The position numbers were made by a program, and so were the translations under genes. Shown here piece by piece: positions 63,510 to 64,000 of a stretch of DNA of 64,000 nt. Numbering within the stretch: position 1 is the first letter of the stretch; every line of letters begins with the position of its first letter. The notes beneath the pieces are model-generated. The model saw only the letters and a program-made list of their open reading frames with translations. It did not search any database and was not told the DNA's origin. The stretch spans positions 25,779 to 89,778 of the forward strand of contig VGMY01000007.1 of assembly GCA_016866255.1 (NCBI GenBank), written 5' to 3'. This DNA is from Bacteroidota bacterium. GTDB taxonomy: Bacteria > Bacteroidota > Bacteroidia > Flavobacteriales_D > Crocinitomicaceae.

Positions 63510-64000
63510 TTAATTCACTTCAAATTTAATTGGAAGAGTTACCCAAGTCCTAACGGCTCGACCTCCATTCTTACCGGATTTCCATGCCGGCATTTTTTCA
63601 ACCACTTTAACCGCAGCCCGATCGCACGCTTTGCAACCTGCCAAAGGACCAGCTACAGAAACGTTAGAAACCTTACCGTCTTTTTCTACAACAAACCTAA
63701 TTGTAACCCTACCTTTAATTCCCAAATCAATTGCCTCTTGAGGATAATCGATGTTCTCATTGATGAATTTAGCCATTTCCGCAGCGCCTCCTGGAAAATC
63801 AGCTTCTTCCTCTACAAAGGTTTCAATTGGCTCGGGCTTTTCTTCAATTTCTTTAGGACCCTCCGATGGAGCTGGAGGATCAAAATTTTCATCGCTCCCG
63901 TCTTGCGTCTTATCCCCGGCTTTTGTTTCCTCTAATTCCGCTTGAGTGGGTATGGGATCTGTGACCGGATCGTCTTCGATGACCGGAGGAATAAAGGCCG
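63510..64000 (-). CDS. tonB: Energy transducer TonB, C-terminal part (cut by window edge)
   Basis: About 163 residues visible; the frame enters from the right edge. First a proline- and acid-rich periplasmic spacer (PPVIEDDPVTDPIPTQ..., EEKPEPIETFVEE), then the TonB C-terminal domain: DFPGGAAEMAKFINENIDYP, GRVTIRFVVEKDGKVSNVSV, and the final VRTWVTLPIKFEVN strand. An extra Cys pair (AGCKAC) in the middle may form a disulphide. TonB transmits proton-motive force to outer-membrane receptors. Next downstream is the small two-helix gene. Confidence 0.93.
   Translation of the reverse strand, partial: AFIPPVIEDDPVTDPIPTQAELEETKAGDKTQDGSDENFDPPAPSEGPKEIEEKPEPIETFVEEEADFPGGAAEMAKFINENIDYPQEAIDLGIKGRVTIRFVVEKDGKVSNVSVAGPLAGCKACDRAAVKVVEKMPAWKSGKNGGRAVRTWVTLPIKFEVN

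Overview
The window comes from a Bacteroidota chromosome, most likely order Flavobacteriales. Four things point there: promoters of the TTTG-N19-TAnnTTTG class with few Shine-Dalgarno sequences; type IX secretion genes (a PorP/SprF-like protein, an SprE/PorW-like lipoprotein, a cargo protein with a gliding-type C-terminal sorting domain); a fused MurF-alanine racemase; and alternative complex III joined to a cytochrome c oxidase. The DNA is densely packed and mostly ordinary core genome. I see no insertion sequence, prophage, integron, CRISPR array or rRNA, and no gap above 300 bases.

Layout. 1-2.9 kb (minus): mfd (cut by the window edge), fbp, a tandem universal stress protein. 3.0-4.6 kb (plus): a GH3-family acyl-adenylating enzyme. 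4.6-8.7 kb (minus): a PorP/SprF-like protein and its probable cargo, a 1025-residue CotH/lamin-tail/TSP3 protein. 8.75-9.9 kb (plus): a small lipoprotein and a DUF2490 protein. 9.9-14.2 kb (minus): a very large beta-propeller/adenylate cyclase/HD sensor overlapping a ferritin gene. 14.2-19.4 kb (minus): SDR, small orphan ORFs, an epimerase-like reductase, murF-alr, tdk. 19.5-21.5 kb (plus): a conserved unknown and an M28 peptidase. 21.5-26.5 kb (minus): DUF6168-like, atpZ, bactofilin, sprE-like, yebC, engB. 26.6-27.5 kb (plus): a MerR/B12-type regulator. 27.4-35.1 kb (minus): leuS, two LPS-type glycosyltransferases, a LysM lytic transglycosylase, gatA, tatA. 35.2-39.5 kb (minus): rimP-nusA-infB with a terminator-like hairpin in its leader. 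39.6-40.2 kb (plus): DUF3109. 40.2-51.7 kb (minus): actABCDEF-coxB-coxA, a respiratory super-operon with a promoter at one end and a terminator at the other. 51.9-53.5 kb: a SPOR-like protein, thiL, tRNA-Gln. 53.6-60.6 kb (plus): a DUF2723 membrane protein, a polysaccharide deacetylase, a histidine kinase and gpmI, tightly coupled. 60.6-64 kb (minus): a TPR protein, a PstS-like lipoprotein, a small membrane protein, and the C-terminus of TonB (cut by the edge).

How the genes work together. The act/cox cluster takes electrons from quinol through cytochrome c to oxygen. The SprF-like and SprE-like genes serve type IX export. murF-alr, the lytic transglycosylase and the glycosyltransferases serve the envelope. 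rimP-nusA-infB, leuS, gatA, engB and tRNA-Gln serve translation.

The items most worth following are the cyclase-HD sensor, the hairpin in the rimP-nusA-infB leader, the apparently leaderless engB transcript, and an atp-leader gene set (bactofilin-atpZ-DUF6168) that stands without the ATP synthase operon. No clearly new system is proven here. Family names rest on reading the sequences by eye; no database search was run.
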